64,000 bases of DNA. Origin: Ruminiclostridium cellobioparum DSM 1351 = ATCC 15832 (GTDB lineage Bacteria > Bacillota > Clostridia > Acetivibrionales > DSM-1351). A program made the position numbers and the translations under genes. The stretch spans positions 1 to 64,000 of the forward strand of contig NZ_JHYD01000031.1 in assembly GCF_000621505.1 (NCBI RefSeq), in the 5' to 3' direction. Positions 35,155 through 44,268 of this stretch are shown here, one piece after another. Position 1 is the first letter of the stretch. Every line of letters starts with the position of its first letter. The notes under the pieces are model-generated. The model did not search any database. It was given only the letters and a program-made list of their open reading frames with translations, and was not told the origin of the DNA.

Positions 35155-36849
35155 ATGAAAATAAAGGCAAAACTGATTGTGTCTTTTACAGGTATCTTAT
35201 TGCTTTTCGCCCTTACAGTTTTTTTCCTTGTTTATTTCAAAGTGTCAGGGATAATTACCGGAAACTATCAAACCAACATTGAAAAAAATGCCAATCTGTC
35301 CCTGGCTTTCTTTAACGAAAGATTTACCGGAGACTGGAATATTAAAGACGGCATGCTCTACAAGGGGAATGAAAAAATCAATGACTCTGCGGAGTTTGTT
35401 GATACCATCCAAAAGGAGAGCGGATATCTGGCAACCATATTTATGAATGATACAAGGGTTGCAACAAACGTACTTCTGGATAACGGTTCAAGGGCAACGG
35501 GGACAAAAGCCTCCGAAGAAGTTGCCAATACAGTCTTGAAAGAGGGAAAGGATTTTCACGGTACCGCTCTGGTTGCAAATAAGAATGTATTTACGTATTA
35601 CACTCCTCTTAAGGACTCTAGCGGAAAAATAATAGGTATGTGGTTTGTGGGGGTTGAAAAAAGCGTTGTTGACAAACAGATATTTAATATTGTGGGAACA
35701 ATAGCAATTATCATAGTCCTTGTTCTTTTCATTGGATCAGCTCTCGCTTTTAATATAGGCCATGTGCTGAGCAAGTCAATAGGGAAAATAAATGTTCAGC
35801 TTAATAAGTTTTCAGACGGGGATTTCAGCCACAGGCTTGATGACAGCAGCTTGAAGTTAAAGGGCGAACTCGGTGAAATATCCAGAGCGGCCAACCGGAT
35901 GCAGCAATCGATACAGGGAATAATCAAATCGGTTATGGACGAATCCTCCAAAATAGATGAAGCCATGCTCCATACCGTAAACAGGATTTCAGACCTTAAT
36001 GGGAATATTGAGGATGTCTCAGCCACGACAGAGCAGCTTTCAGCCGGAATGCAGCAGACTGCCGCAACAATGGAGGAAATGAACGCCACCTCCCACGAAA
36101 TAGAGTCTGCGGTGGAGAATATAGCCAAAAAGGCACAGGAGACCTCTTTTGCCGCCCAGGAGATCAACTCCAGAGCACTTGCGCTCAAGACAGGGGCCAA
36201 AGAATCCAAGGATTACGCATATGACATTTATAAATCAACCAATACCGAGCTTACACAGGCTATAGAGCAAAGTAAATCCATCGAGCAGATCCGCAGGCTT
36301 TCGGATTCCATCATGCAGATCACCAGCCAGACCAACCTGCTGGCTCTGAATGCCGCCATTGAAGCCTCCAGAGCCGGTGAAGCAGGCCGTGGTTTTGCTG
36401 TAGTGGCAGATGAGATAAGGAAACTGGCCGAGGATTCTAAAAAGGCCGTCGCTGAAATACAGGGTGTCACCACCAGCGTACTCAGCGCCGTAGAAAACCT
36501 GGTAAACAGCTCCAAAAACATTTTATCCTTTATTGAAAATACTGTCATCACTGACTATAACAGTCAGGTGGAAACCAGTGAACAATACAGCAGGGATGCA
36601 GCACATATCGATGAATTGGTGCTGGATTTCAGCTCTACCTCGGAAGAACTTCTGGTTTCCATAAGCAATATGATTAAAGCCATAAACGAAATCACCATCT
36701 CCACGGGTGAAGCGGCTGAAGGTACGACGAATATCGCTGTCAAAGCCTCCGGAATCCTTGAAAAGGGAAATGAAGTCGTACAGATATCCCGGGATTCAAA
36801 AGCCGCATCCGATAACCTTAAAGTGTATGTTTCAAATTTCAGGATTTAG
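35155..36849 (+). CDS. Methyl-accepting chemotaxis protein
   Basis: A 564-residue transmembrane chemoreceptor. One helix at residues 7-28, a periplasmic-type single Cache sensor domain at about 30-180 ([20 protein letters not shown]), a second helix at about 183-205, a HAMP domain to about 260 and the cytoplasmic signalling coiled coil. The conserved tip reads [20 protein letters not shown], followed by [16 protein letters not shown]. It signals to CheA/CheW; the ligand is unknown. The ribosome binding site is AAGGAGATGATTTT before the ATG. It is the only clear plus-strand gene in the window, alone under a sigma-D-like promoter. Confidence 0.96.
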   Translation: MKIKAKLIVSFTGILLLFALTVFFLVYFKVSGIITGNYQTNIEKNANLSLAFFNERFTGDWNIKDGMLYKGNEKINDSAEFVDTIQKESGYLATIFMNDTRVATNVLLDNGSRATGTKASEEVANTVLKEGKDFHGTALVANKNVFTYYTPLKDSSGKIIGMWFVGVEKSVVDKQIFNIVGTIAIIIVLVLFIGSALAFNIGHVLSKSIGKINVQLNKFSDGDFSHRLDDSSLKLKGELGEISRAANRMQQSIQGIIKSVMDESSKIDEAMLHTVNRISDLNGNIEDVSATTEQLSAGMQQTAATMEEMNATSHEIESAVENIAKKAQETSFAAQEINSRALALKTGAKESKDYAYDIYKSTNTELTQAIEQSKSIEQIRRLSDSIMQITSQTNLLALNAAIEASRAGEAGRGFAVVADEIRKLAEDSKKAVAEIQGVTTSVLSAVENLVNSSKNILSFIENTVITDYNSQVETSEQYSRDAAHIDELVLDFSSTSEELLVSISNMIKAINEITISTGEAAEGTTNIAVKASGILEKGNEVVQISRDSKAASDNLKVYVSNFRI

Positions 36850-36850
36850 G

Positions 36851-37188
36851 AACAATAGAGTATCGCAAAACCAGAACAATTGAAATAAATGTGAAAAGTA
36901 TTGTATAGTGCTCCCATACAAACTTCAATAAATGGATTGCTCCCAAAGTACATGCTGAAATTTGCACGGCTCATCACAGGTGTTTTTGCTGTCGCACAAT
37001 ACTCGACCTCCTGTCTCGGATTGCTGCTCAAATCGGCCTCCTGCCGATTTGCCAGCAAAAACACCTGTGCTTCACCTGCAATTTCGGGCATATACTTTTA
37101 ATTGAGCACCATTTATTGAAGTTGTACTCGCGCACTATAAACATAATTCACGTATTTCAGTTGTTTTAATTTGTGACACTCCACTGTA
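36851..37188. repeat. Foldback (MITE-like) repeat, about 340 bp
   Basis: A long imperfect inverted repeat fills the gap between two convergent genes. The ends pair over AACAATAGAGTATCGCAAA and its partner (TTTGTGACACTCCACTGTA), and continue through ACTTCAATAAATGG and ACAGGTGTTTTTGCTG on both sides, leaving only about 60 bases in the centre. It begins one base past the chemoreceptor stop codon. There is no coding capacity, as in a MITE. It shares CGCGAGTACAACTTCA with the element at 43.1 kb. Confidence 0.8.
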
Positions 37189-37195
37189 ATTTGTT

Positions 37196-38566
37196 TTATT
37201 TTTCGTATAAAGTCTTGTCCAGTTCATCCATGATGCTTTTATTCACGATAATCTCATACTGGGGCTCACGCTTCAAGGAAGCCAGATTTTGTAAATAGCC
37301 TTCATTAAACCTTGTGTTGATAAGCGTTGACTTAACCAGATCTCTTAAAGCTTCAAAGGATACTTCTTCTCTATTGTCCATTTTGAGTACATGATATCCG
37401 TAATTGGTTTCAACTATGCCAATATCTCCCGGAGAATGTGTAAAGGCCCAGTTTTCGAAGGGCTCCACCATTTCCCCTTTTCCAAAGGTATACTGTCCTC
37501 CGTTTTCCTTCACTCCCGGATCGTCGGAATATTCTTCAGCCAATTTTTTAATATCCTCTCCTGCCTTTACCTTTGCCAAAAGCTCCTCAGCCTTTTTCCC
37601 TGCAGCCAGCTTTTCCTGACTGCTGATTTGCCCGCCGTCCTCCGAAACTGTGGATATGAGGATATGAGTTACGGTAACACTGTCATAATCCGCCTTGTGG
37701 GTATTATAATAATCTTCTGTTTCTTTTTCCGACACCTCAATTTTATTGTACTCGGCTTCAATATACTTCTGCATCAGTATTAAATCTTTGCAAACCTGCT
37801 TATATTCCTCCAGTGAGAGGCCATACGCCAGTCTTACTTCCTTTTCGGCCGGTTCAAGTCCCCCTGCGCCGTCAATAAGCTGCTGAATCTGTGAATCCAT
37901 CATCTTTTGATCATCCGCATCAAATTTAATTCCTGCTTCCAGGGCCTTTTTATATTGGATCTTGAATTCCTGGATTTTTTCAAGTACCTGCTTTTGAACC
38001 TGCTCCTTCAAGGTTAATCCATTCACTTTAGACGTCCAGCCGACTTTGTCCATTAAAACATCCGGATTCTGTGCAAGCAGAGTATTCATATTGAATTTTG
38101 TAAACATGGTATACTCCGGTATGGAAATAGCTGTATTCCCGATAATCGCCACACAGTTTTCCGCTTCCTTTGCCGGTATAACAGTAACATAGCAGTAGGC
38201 TTTAACTTTTCCGTCAGGGCTTTTTGCGGTTATCACAGCTTTTGACCCTGGTTTTGCAGCTGTTATATTACCTTTTGAATCCACCTTTACGGAATTCGGC
38301 TTGTCCGATATCCATAAAAACTTTGTATCACCCTGTACCGTCTTTCCGTTGGTCTGCATAACCGCTTTCAATTGCACCGTCTGACCGGCTGCCATACTTA
38401 ACTCATGGCGGCTTAGTATAATTTTACCCGGGTTCTCATTGCCGGCCGTATTGCTCACTGCCGCAGACGGTCCGTCTGCCTGAGTTGAAAAAGCAGAGAT
38501 ATTTGTGAAGGATACACCCACAAACACTGCCAGTAACAAAGCTGATAACCTTATCCTTGTGAACAT
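37196..38566 (-). CDS. Peptidyl-prolyl isomerase (PrsA/SurA-like) with a BIG2 domain
   Basis: A 456-residue exported foldase. Residues 1-28 form a signal peptide (RLSALLLAVFVGVSF), without a lipobox cysteine. A bacterial Ig-like BIG2 domain lies at about 45-125 (KIILSRHELSMAAGQTVQLK). It is followed by a SurA-N-like helical region and a parvulin (PpiC) domain at about 300-395, with VTHILIS, AEEYSDDPGVKENGGQYTFG and GYHVLKMD. Parvulins help secreted proteins fold outside the membrane. The start is the ATG behind GGGGG, rather than an ATG 16 codons upstream. It is convergent with the chemoreceptor gene, with a foldback repeat between. Confidence 0.92.
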   Translation of the reverse strand: MFTRIRLSALLLAVFVGVSFTNISAFSTQADGPSAAVSNTAGNENPGKIILSRHELSMAAGQTVQLKAVMQTNGKTVQGDTKFLWISDKPNSVKVDSKGNITAAKPGSKAVITAKSPDGKVKAYCYVTVIPAKEAENCVAIIGNTAISIPEYTMFTKFNMNTLLAQNPDVLMDKVGWTSKVNGLTLKEQVQKQVLEKIQEFKIQYKKALEAGIKFDADDQKMMDSQIQQLIDGAGGLEPAEKEVRLAYGLSLEEYKQVCKDLILMQKYIEAEYNKIEVSEKETEDYYNTHKADYDSVTVTHILISTVSEDGGQISSQEKLAAGKKAEELLAKVKAGEDIKKLAEEYSDDPGVKENGGQYTFGKGEMVEPFENWAFTHSPGDIGIVETNYGYHVLKMDNREEVSFEALRDLVKSTLINTRFNEGYLQNLASLKREPQYEIIVNKSIMDELDKTLYEK

Positions 38567-38691
38567 ATTGTACCCCCTTTTACTTATTTGGATTTGTATG
38601 TAATATTCTACCATATATTATATTTTATAACAACTCTTATCTCTCATTTTTGTACACAAAATGATAAATTTCGTGCTCTCAAAGCAAAATC

Positions 38692-38727
38692 CCCTGTAAC
38701 ATAAGGTATAAATCTTAAGTTGCAGGG
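38692..38727 (-). terminator. Probable terminator after argS
   Basis: CCCTGTAAC and GTTGCAGGG pair with one mismatch and extend by ATAAG/TTAAG. There is a T-run on the plus-strand side (TATTTTT) and a shorter one, GATTTTG, on the minus side, so it may be bidirectional. Confidence 0.5.
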
Positions 38728-38791
38728 TATTTTTATATCCGTTTATTTTTTTGATTTCACTTGAAATAATACTGCTATCCGCAACCGGCGG

Positions 38792-40486
38792 TTACATCCT
38801 CTCAGGTGCGCTGACACTCAGCAGGTCAAGTACGTTTCTGATTACGATTCTTGTACAGTCAACCAGCACCAGCCTTGCCTTCATAAGTCCCTCTTCCTCG
38901 CCCCTCACTCTGCAGGCATTATAGAAGCTGTGGAAGGAGGCCGCAACTTCCTGTACATATCTTGTGAGCCGGCTCGGTTCAAGAGTTTCTGCCGATATCC
39001 TCACCTCATCAGGATATTCGGAAAGCTTCTTTATAAGGTCAAGCTCCTCCTGCCTTTCAAGCAGTTCCAGCTTTACATCCTTGACATCGGGTATCATGAT
39101 ACCTTCACCCTCCAGCAGCTTCAGCATGCTGCATATTCTTGCGTGTGCATATTGCACGTAGAATACAGGGTTTTCATTGGACTGCTTGACAGCAAGGTCG
39201 AGATCAAAATCCAGATGGCTGCCTGATGCCTTTGTATTAAAGAAGAATCTGACCCCATCCCTGCCTACTTCCTCTACAAGGTCCATCAGGGAAATGGATT
39301 TGCCTGTTCTCTTGGACATTCTTGCTATTTCACCGTTTCTGTACAGGCGCACCAGCTGGAACAGCACAACGTCAAGCCTGTCAGGATTGATCCCTATAGC
39401 CGCCATGGCTGCTTTCATCCTTGCCACATGGCCGTGGTGGTCGGCTCCCCATAAATTTATTACCCATTCAAAGCCTCTTGTCTCAAATTTATTGCGGTGG
39501 TAGGCTATATCTGCTGCAAAGTAGGTTGGTATACCGTTATTCCTTACAAGCACTTCATCCTTTTCACTGCCTATTACCGAGCCCTTAAGCCATAGAGCTC
39601 CGTCATTCTCAACAGTACAGTTGTTTTTCTTTAACAGCTCAATAGTTTCTGCCACCTCCCCGCCTTTGTGGAGAGTCTGCTCGGAGAACCACACGTCAAA
39701 ATGAATCCCGTAGCTCTCAAGGCCTTCTCTGATTCTCTGGATATTCCTGGGAAGCGCAAAATCCACAAATACCTTCTTTCTTTCCTCCGAAGGAATATCA
39801 ATATATTTATCCCCGTGAGCGGCGATAAAATCCTTCATATGTTCGGTTATATCCTCGCCATGATAGCCGTCCTCGGGAAACTCCACCGCATCCGCTCCCT
39901 TTATGAGCTGGATGTACCTGGCTTCAAGGGAGGTTCCGAACTTCTCGATCTGGTTTCCCGCATCATTTATCAGAAACTCCCTGGTCACATCATACCCGGC
40001 GGCATCCAGCACGCTGGCTATGCAGTCGCCCAGTGCGCCGCCGCGGGCATTGCCCATATGCAGAGGTCCCGTGGGGTTTGCACTGACAAACTCAACCATG
40101 ACCCTTTTACCGTTGCCTATATTAATGCGTCCGTATTGTTCTTTTTCTTCCTTTATTATTCTGATTGCATCGTAGAGGTATTTGCTGTCCAGCGTAAAGT
40201 TTATAAACCCGGGACCGGCACAGGCTGCCTCTACGATATAGGTGCTGCTGAAATCAATGTTCTTGATAATGGTTTCAGCTATCAGGCGCGGTGCCTTTTT
40301 TGCTGTCTTTGTCAGCTGCATGGCAATATTGGTTGAAAAATCTCCATGTCCCTTTTCCCTGGGAATTTCGATTGCCACATCATTGACCTCAAGTTCGGGA
40401 AGCTCTCCTGCTTCTATAGCCTTTTTGACCGAACCCAGTACGGCATTTTTAATTTGCTGGCGTAATTCCTCTGTTATATTTTTCAT
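38792..40486 (-). CDS. argS: Arginyl-tRNA synthetase
   Basis: A class I aminoacyl-tRNA synthetase charging tRNA-Arg; the length of 564 residues is typical. The N-terminal additional domain is at about 1-110, then the HIGH-type motif in FVSANPTGPLHMGNARGGAL, which is HMGN here as in many ArgS. The KMSK-type motif is RMSKRTGKSI near residue 360. The C-terminal DALR anticodon-binding domain is marked by QYAHARICSML and LTRYVQEVAASFHSFYNACR. The ribosome binding site is AGGAG before the ATG. Its start overlaps the upstream DUF1934 gene by 38 bases, so the two are coupled. Confidence 0.98.
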   Translation of the reverse strand: MKNITEELRQQIKNAVLGSVKKAIEAGELPELEVNDVAIEIPREKGHGDFSTNIAMQLTKTAKKAPRLIAETIIKNIDFSSTYIVEAACAGPGFINFTLDSKYLYDAIRIIKEEKEQYGRINIGNGKRVMVEFVSANPTGPLHMGNARGGALGDCIASVLDAAGYDVTREFLINDAGNQIEKFGTSLEARYIQLIKGADAVEFPEDGYHGEDITEHMKDFIAAHGDKYIDIPSEERKKVFVDFALPRNIQRIREGLESYGIHFDVWFSEQTLHKGGEVAETIELLKKNNCTVENDGALWLKGSVIGSEKDEVLVRNNGIPTYFAADIAYHRNKFETRGFEWVINLWGADHHGHVARMKAAMAAIGINPDRLDVVLFQLVRLYRNGEIARMSKRTGKSISLMDLVEEVGRDGVRFFFNTKASGSHLDFDLDLAVKQSNENPVFYVQYAHARICSMLKLLEGEGIMIPDVKDVKLELLERQEELDLIKKLSEYPDEVRISAETLEPSRLTRYVQEVAASFHSFYNACRVRGEEEGLMKARLVLVDCTRIVIRNVLDLLSVSAPERM

Positions 40487-40916
40487 TTGAAGCTCCTACC
40501 TCTCTAATATGCATGTAAAAATCATTTCTTCCTGTATTGTAACTGTCTATCTCTATCTGATAACCCATACGGATCTCGCCGCCGGTATCATCTATATTTA
40601 TGTCAACATTATTGGCGTAAACACCTATTGTAAAAACCCCATACTCAGTCTCATAGGATGAGATATGCTTCTGTCCTTTCTGGAAAACGAACTGCGAGTT
40701 TACCTTGCCAAATCTCATGAGAGTAACGACACCATCGCAGATTTTTAAAGTGGTGGTGGTACCGAGCATTCCGGTAACTTCGCTCTCCTTATAGCTTACA
40801 TAATAGTTATTGCCCTTTTGATAGTACTTTCCCTCAGTGATAAGTTCAAGAGTGTTCTGATCGTTTTCGGGATCAACTTGTATACCCTTTACATTTATTA
40901 TCACGTCTTTACTCAT
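40449..40916 (-). CDS. DUF1934 beta-barrel protein
   Basis: A 155-residue cytoplasmic protein of the DUF1934 (YwiB-like) family, predicted as a lipocalin-like beta-barrel. Its sequence is typical: ELITEGKYYQKGNNYYVSYK at the start, SEVTGMLGTTTTLKI, and GEIRMGYQIEI near the end. Its function is unknown, but it is regularly found just upstream of argS in Firmicutes, as here. The start has GAGGAGG 7 bases upstream. Confidence 0.9.
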   Translation of the reverse strand: MSKDVIINVKGIQVDPENDQNTLELITEGKYYQKGNNYYVSYKESEVTGMLGTTTTLKICDGVVTLMRFGKVNSQFVFQKGQKHISSYETEYGVFTIGVYANNVDINIDDTGGEIRMGYQIEIDSYNTGRNDFYMHIREVGASNEKYNRGITPAN

Positions 40917-41037
40917 TCAGTTTCCTCCTCAGTTGAGTCATACCAAAACTTACTTCCAATATAATAAACATTTGGCAGGATTTTTTCAAGGAAAAATAAA
41001 TAAAAACAAATCCGGGACCACCAAAAGCAAAGGACAA

Positions 41038-42201
41038 TTATTGATTGGTAAACTCTCTTTTACTGTCCTCATATCTTTCATAGGCAAGCTCGATGAGCCT
41101 GTCAATGAGCTCGGTGTAAGGTATGCCGCTTGCCTCCCACAATTTTGGATACATACTTATCTGAGTAAAGCCGGGCAGAGTATTTATTTCGTTTATATAT
41201 ATCTCTCCTGTAACCTTATGTACAAAAAAATCCACTCTTGAGAGCCCGGCGCAGTCGAGGCATTTAAAGGCTCTGACCGCATATTCCCTGATTTTCTGCA
41301 CCGTATCGGCAGGCAGATTTTCAGCCGGAATGACCACCTTTGAGTCGTCCCCCACCTGATATTTTGCCTCGTAATCATAAAAATCATTGCAGGGTATGAC
41401 CTCCCCGACAGTTGAAGCTATGGGATTATCATTGCCAAGAACCGCACATTCTATTTCTCTGCCGTCAATAAATTCTTCCACAAGAATCCTTCTATCATTC
41501 CTGGCTGCTATTTCGAGAGCCCTTTTTAATTCTTCCCTGTTTGAAGCTTTGTTAACCCCCACGGAGGAGCCTGCATTCGAGGGTTTAACAAAACAGGGGT
41601 AAGTCAGCCTGCCTTCTATTTCTTCCATGACTTCTTCAGTCCTGAAATTGACCTGCTTTCTGCTGAACACCAGATAGTCACCCTGGGGAAGGCCTTCCTT
41701 TTCAAATATTATCTTGGTATAAGCCTTATCCATACCCACAGCCGAGCCCAGTACACCGCAGCCCACGTATGGAAGGCCGGCCAGCTCAAACAGGCCCTGG
41801 ATGGTTCCGTCTTCCCCGTTACAGCCGTGCAAAACAGGAAATACCACATCTATCGGCTCTGCCGAGCTTTCGGTAAAAATGGCTCTTGCCGAATTGCTGA
41901 CAGCTATATCATTGGAACTCCTGGCTGCAGTGTTTGCCTGCTGATTTTGAGCCGCCAAAAGCAGGGCATTTTGCTTTTTCTCCTTAAGGTCGGCCTGGGC
42001 AAGCTGCAGCCATTCGCCGCTTCCGATTTTGTTTGCAGGCCCGTCATATGTAAGCCACTGTCCCTCTTTTGTAATTCCGATCATAACAACATCATATTTT
42101 GATTTATCTATATTCTCAATTACCGACTGAGCCGAGACTCTGGATACCTCATGCTCCGAAGATTGTCCTCCGAATATTACAGCTACTCTTTTCTTTGCCA
42201 T
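41038..42201 (-). CDS. ddl: D-alanine--D-alanine ligase
   Basis: Ligates two D-alanines with ATP to make the dipeptide for the peptidoglycan stem. The 387-residue ATP-grasp enzyme begins MAKKRVAVIFGGQSSEHEVS. It has FPVLHGCNGEDGTIQGLFEL, the ATP-binding PCFVKPSNAGSSVGVNKA and the metal/substrate region LSRVDFFVHKVTGEIYINEI followed by NTLPGFT. A linker of about 40 residues rich in Gln, Asn and Ala after residue 65 is longer than in short Ddl enzymes, as in the VanA-like longer branch. There is no van operon context, so ordinary Ddl is likely. The start is the ATG behind GGAGGT. Confidence 0.95.
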   Translation of the reverse strand: MAKKRVAVIFGGQSSEHEVSRVSAQSVIENIDKSKYDVVMIGITKEGQWLTYDGPANKIGSGEWLQLAQADLKEKKQNALLLAAQNQQANTAARSSNDIAVSNSARAIFTESSAEPIDVVFPVLHGCNGEDGTIQGLFELAGLPYVGCGVLGSAVGMDKAYTKIIFEKEGLPQGDYLVFSRKQVNFRTEEVMEEIEGRLTYPCFVKPSNAGSSVGVNKASNREELKRALEIAARNDRRILVEEFIDGREIECAVLGNDNPIASTVGEVIPCNDFYDYEAKYQVGDDSKVVIPAENLPADTVQKIREYAVRAFKCLDCAGLSRVDFFVHKVTGEIYINEINTLPGFTQISMYPKLWEASGIPYTELIDRLIELAYERYEDSKREFTNQ

Positions 42202-42341
42202 AATTACCTCCGCACGCATGTGAAGCCAAGTGTTTGACTTCGTGTTTTTATTGGTATATGCCAACTTACAGATACCATTTAAATTATATTTAACATTTTA
42301 CTATTTAAGTACCAATAATACAAGAAAATACAGCACTCAAA

Positions 42342-42370
42342 GCAAAAAGAGCCGTTCCGGCTCTTTTTGC
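42342..42370 (-). terminator. Intrinsic terminator after the ferritin-like gene
   Basis: GCAAAAAGAGCCG and CGGCTCTTTTTGC form a 13-bp stem with a 3-base loop. It works on both strands; on the minus strand it follows the ferritin-like gene by about 90 bases and precedes ddl. Confidence 0.85.
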
Positions 42371-42458
42371 GATAAATCCCTATTTTATATTTATATATTA
42401 ATAACACCCTGCGGATATCATTCATGGACCATGGACATTATTGCTCCGGAAAACAAGC

Positions 42459-42965
42459 CTATTTAAAAATGAATCCGGCAACATCTTTCCAGCTCTGCTT
42501 GAGAAGCTTCTCATACCTTACCTTGAACATGACCTCATGCTTCTTTTCCCAGTCTGCAAGCTCGAGGAGAAATCTCTTGGCCTCTTCATCCTCCACCTGG
42601 CCTGCCGCATTAAAATAAAACAGTGCAAAATCACTTTCCATCAGGTAGGCCATTCTTATTATTGCCAGGTCGGACAAAGCATTTTGATCAGAAATAAGTT
42701 CAGAGTTGTCAGGTATTATTGCGACATTTTTTTCTCTTGAAGTGTCATCAACTACCCAGGACATTACTATGGGAGGAGGCGTTACCTTAAGCAGGTCGTA
42801 AATACTGCTCAGTACCGCATAATGGGTTTTTTCCATTTCGGCCAACTCCTCAAAGAGTTTTTTATGTTCAGCCGACTGAACCCTCTCCATATTGTAACTG
42901 TAAAATTCCTCCGCATCATTTTCCATTCTCATGGCATATTCAATAATCTCTTTTAATTTGCTCAT
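42459..42965 (-). CDS. Ferritin-like/rubrerythrin-fold protein
   Basis: A 168-residue protein with the four-helix ferritin-like fold. Helix 1 has AMRMENDAEEFYSY and helix 2 LAEMEKTHYAVL, giving the E...ExxH pattern. The second pair is MAYLMESDFALFYF and ELADWEKKHEVMF, again ExxH. The carboxylate/His set is therefore complete and a di-iron site is likely. There is no C-terminal rubredoxin domain, so it is not a classical rubrerythrin. Iron or peroxide handling in an anaerobe is the usual inference. The ribosome binding site is AAGGAG. It is a single gene. Confidence 0.85.
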   Translation of the reverse strand: MSKLKEIIEYAMRMENDAEEFYSYNMERVQSAEHKKLFEELAEMEKTHYAVLSSIYDLLKVTPPPIVMSWVVDDTSREKNVAIIPDNSELISDQNALSDLAIIRMAYLMESDFALFYFNAAGQVEDEEAKRFLLELADWEKKHEVMFKVRYEKLLKQSWKDVAGFIFK

Positions 42966-43065
42966 AATTGGCTCTCCTTCTGTATGTAATCAAGAATATT
43001 TTGTGGCAGTGCCCCCGGAAGTGCAATCTATATAAAATATACCCTGCAGTTTATGCTTAAAACAT

Positions 43066-43302
43066 TAATTTAACCCGTTGTGCCAATTAAAATTTTATTT
43101 TTGCTTTACAGATAGATTTAATCAGAATCAACTGGTACGCGAGTACAACTTCATGAAATAAGATGCACAGTTAAAAACAATTTTCGCAATTGTTTTGGGG
43201 CATCCTTATTTCATGAAGTTAGTACGGAAGTTACCATTTGATATAAAAAAATTACAGGGTGAAGCAAAAATTAAACTAACCGGCACAACGCGTTAATTTA
43301 AC
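43066..43302. repeat. Foldback (MITE-like) repeat, about 236 bp
   Basis: Outer arms pair over GTTGTGCC...TTTTTGCTTTACAG on the left and its imperfect complement (GAAGCAAAAATTAA...GGCACAACG) on the right. An inner palindrome at about 43143-43225 pairs GTACAACTTCATGAAATAAG with CTTATTTCATGAAGTTAGTAC. The centre contains CAATTTTCGCAATTG. There is no gene. It shares CGCGAGTACAACTTCA with the 36.9 kb element, but its outer ends differ. The rest of the 42966-43383 gap appears empty apart from a terminator. Confidence 0.75.
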
Positions 43303-43330
43303 TGGTTAATTATTTTACTCACGAAAAGAA

Positions 43331-43350
43331 CGGAGTCCTTTGAAACTCCG
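43331..43350 (-). terminator. Probable terminator after the SpoIIQ-like gene
   Basis: A short stem, CGGAGT/ACTCCG, with an 8-base loop, followed on the minus strand by TTCTTTT. It begins 34 bases past the gene. Confidence 0.5.
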
Positions 43351-43383
43351 CTCTAATTTATGTCAGAAATATTTGTTTTTTCG

Positions 43384-44181
43384 TTATTTAGCCTTGTCCG
43401 AAGTTGAAGCCGCTTTCAAATATGGCACAGGATCAACTGCCTTGCCATTTTTCAAAACTTCAAAATGCAGATGTGCGCCATCTTCACATTCACTTTGAAT
43501 GGGATCACCTACAAGGCCTATTATTTCATTGGCCTTGACCTTAAGGCCGCAGCTTATATCCTCCAGGCCCTGCTTTGAAAGACCTGCGTATCTGGTCTTC
43601 AAACCGCTGGTGCCGTGAGTGATTTCTACGGTGATGCCACTTGTATTATCCTCAACCAGTGACACTGTTCCATCAGCTACAGCCCTGACCTTTGTCAGCT
43701 TGTCCACTTTAAAGTCAAGACCTGTATGAGCCCTTATGTCCCCCAGTGTCTTTGACTCTGAAAAAGTATTTACGTCTCTGGTGTAGTCCTTCATAATCGA
43801 CCCATCAACAGGACGGATAAATGTAATGGCTGCATTGGAAGCAGTACTTTTGCCCTTGGCAGGAGAACTCTTGGCCGGTTCTTTTGAAGTATTTGCCGAC
43901 GGTGTCTGGTTGGCAGGTACTTGCTTGCCCGAAGTATTGGCTGCAACTGCTTTAGCAGGATCTTCCTGGCTTGATTGATTTGCATTGGCATCATCCGGAA
44001 TTATTTTTCCTTCGCTGCTGATGCCGGTATCAGGAGAGTTCATGTTTTGAGTAGTTACAAATATCGCCGTGGCTGCCACAATGACTATGCAAACTGCAAG
44101 AATTACATAAAATCCCTTATTATTAAAGAATTTTGACAGTTTGTTTTTCCAATTCTTTTCGTCTGGAATAAGTTTCTTCAT
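43384..44181 (-). CDS. spoIIQ: SpoIIQ-like M23 metallopeptidase-family protein
   Basis: A 265-residue membrane-anchored protein with a LytM/M23 domain, matching SpoIIQ, the forespore protein that binds SpoIIIAH across the intermembrane space during engulfment. One membrane helix at about residues 23-47, then a long Ser/Thr/Ala/Lys-rich linker, then the M23 domain at about 140-255. The metal ligands appear intact (AHTGLDFKV and DGAHLHFEVL), as in clostridial SpoIIQ and unlike the inactive Bacillus protein. It directly follows spoIID, the order known in clostridia. The start is the ATG behind GGAGGTGG; a start 16 codons upstream is less likely. Confidence 0.85.
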   Translation of the reverse strand: MKKLIPDEKNWKNKLSKFFNNKGFYVILAVCIVIVAATAIFVTTQNMNSPDTGISSEGKIIPDDANANQSSQEDPAKAVAANTSGKQVPANQTPSANTSKEPAKSSPAKGKSTASNAAITFIRPVDGSIMKDYTRDVNTFSESKTLGDIRAHTGLDFKVDKLTKVRAVADGTVSLVEDNTSGITVEITHGTSGLKTRYAGLSKQGLEDISCGLKVKANEIIGLVGDPIQSECEDGAHLHFEVLKNGKAVDPVPYLKAASTSDKAK

Positions 44182-44268
44182 AATTAATATTCCACCTCCA
44201 TTAAATATTGTTTCCTTTATTGCCAACAATATACATAGAGGTGGAATGATTTATATAAATCATTTATA

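Noticed and set aside
36846-37101. Short frames on both strands inside the foldback repeat
   Set aside because: They arise from the inverted repeat itself; composition and lack of start signals argue against genes.
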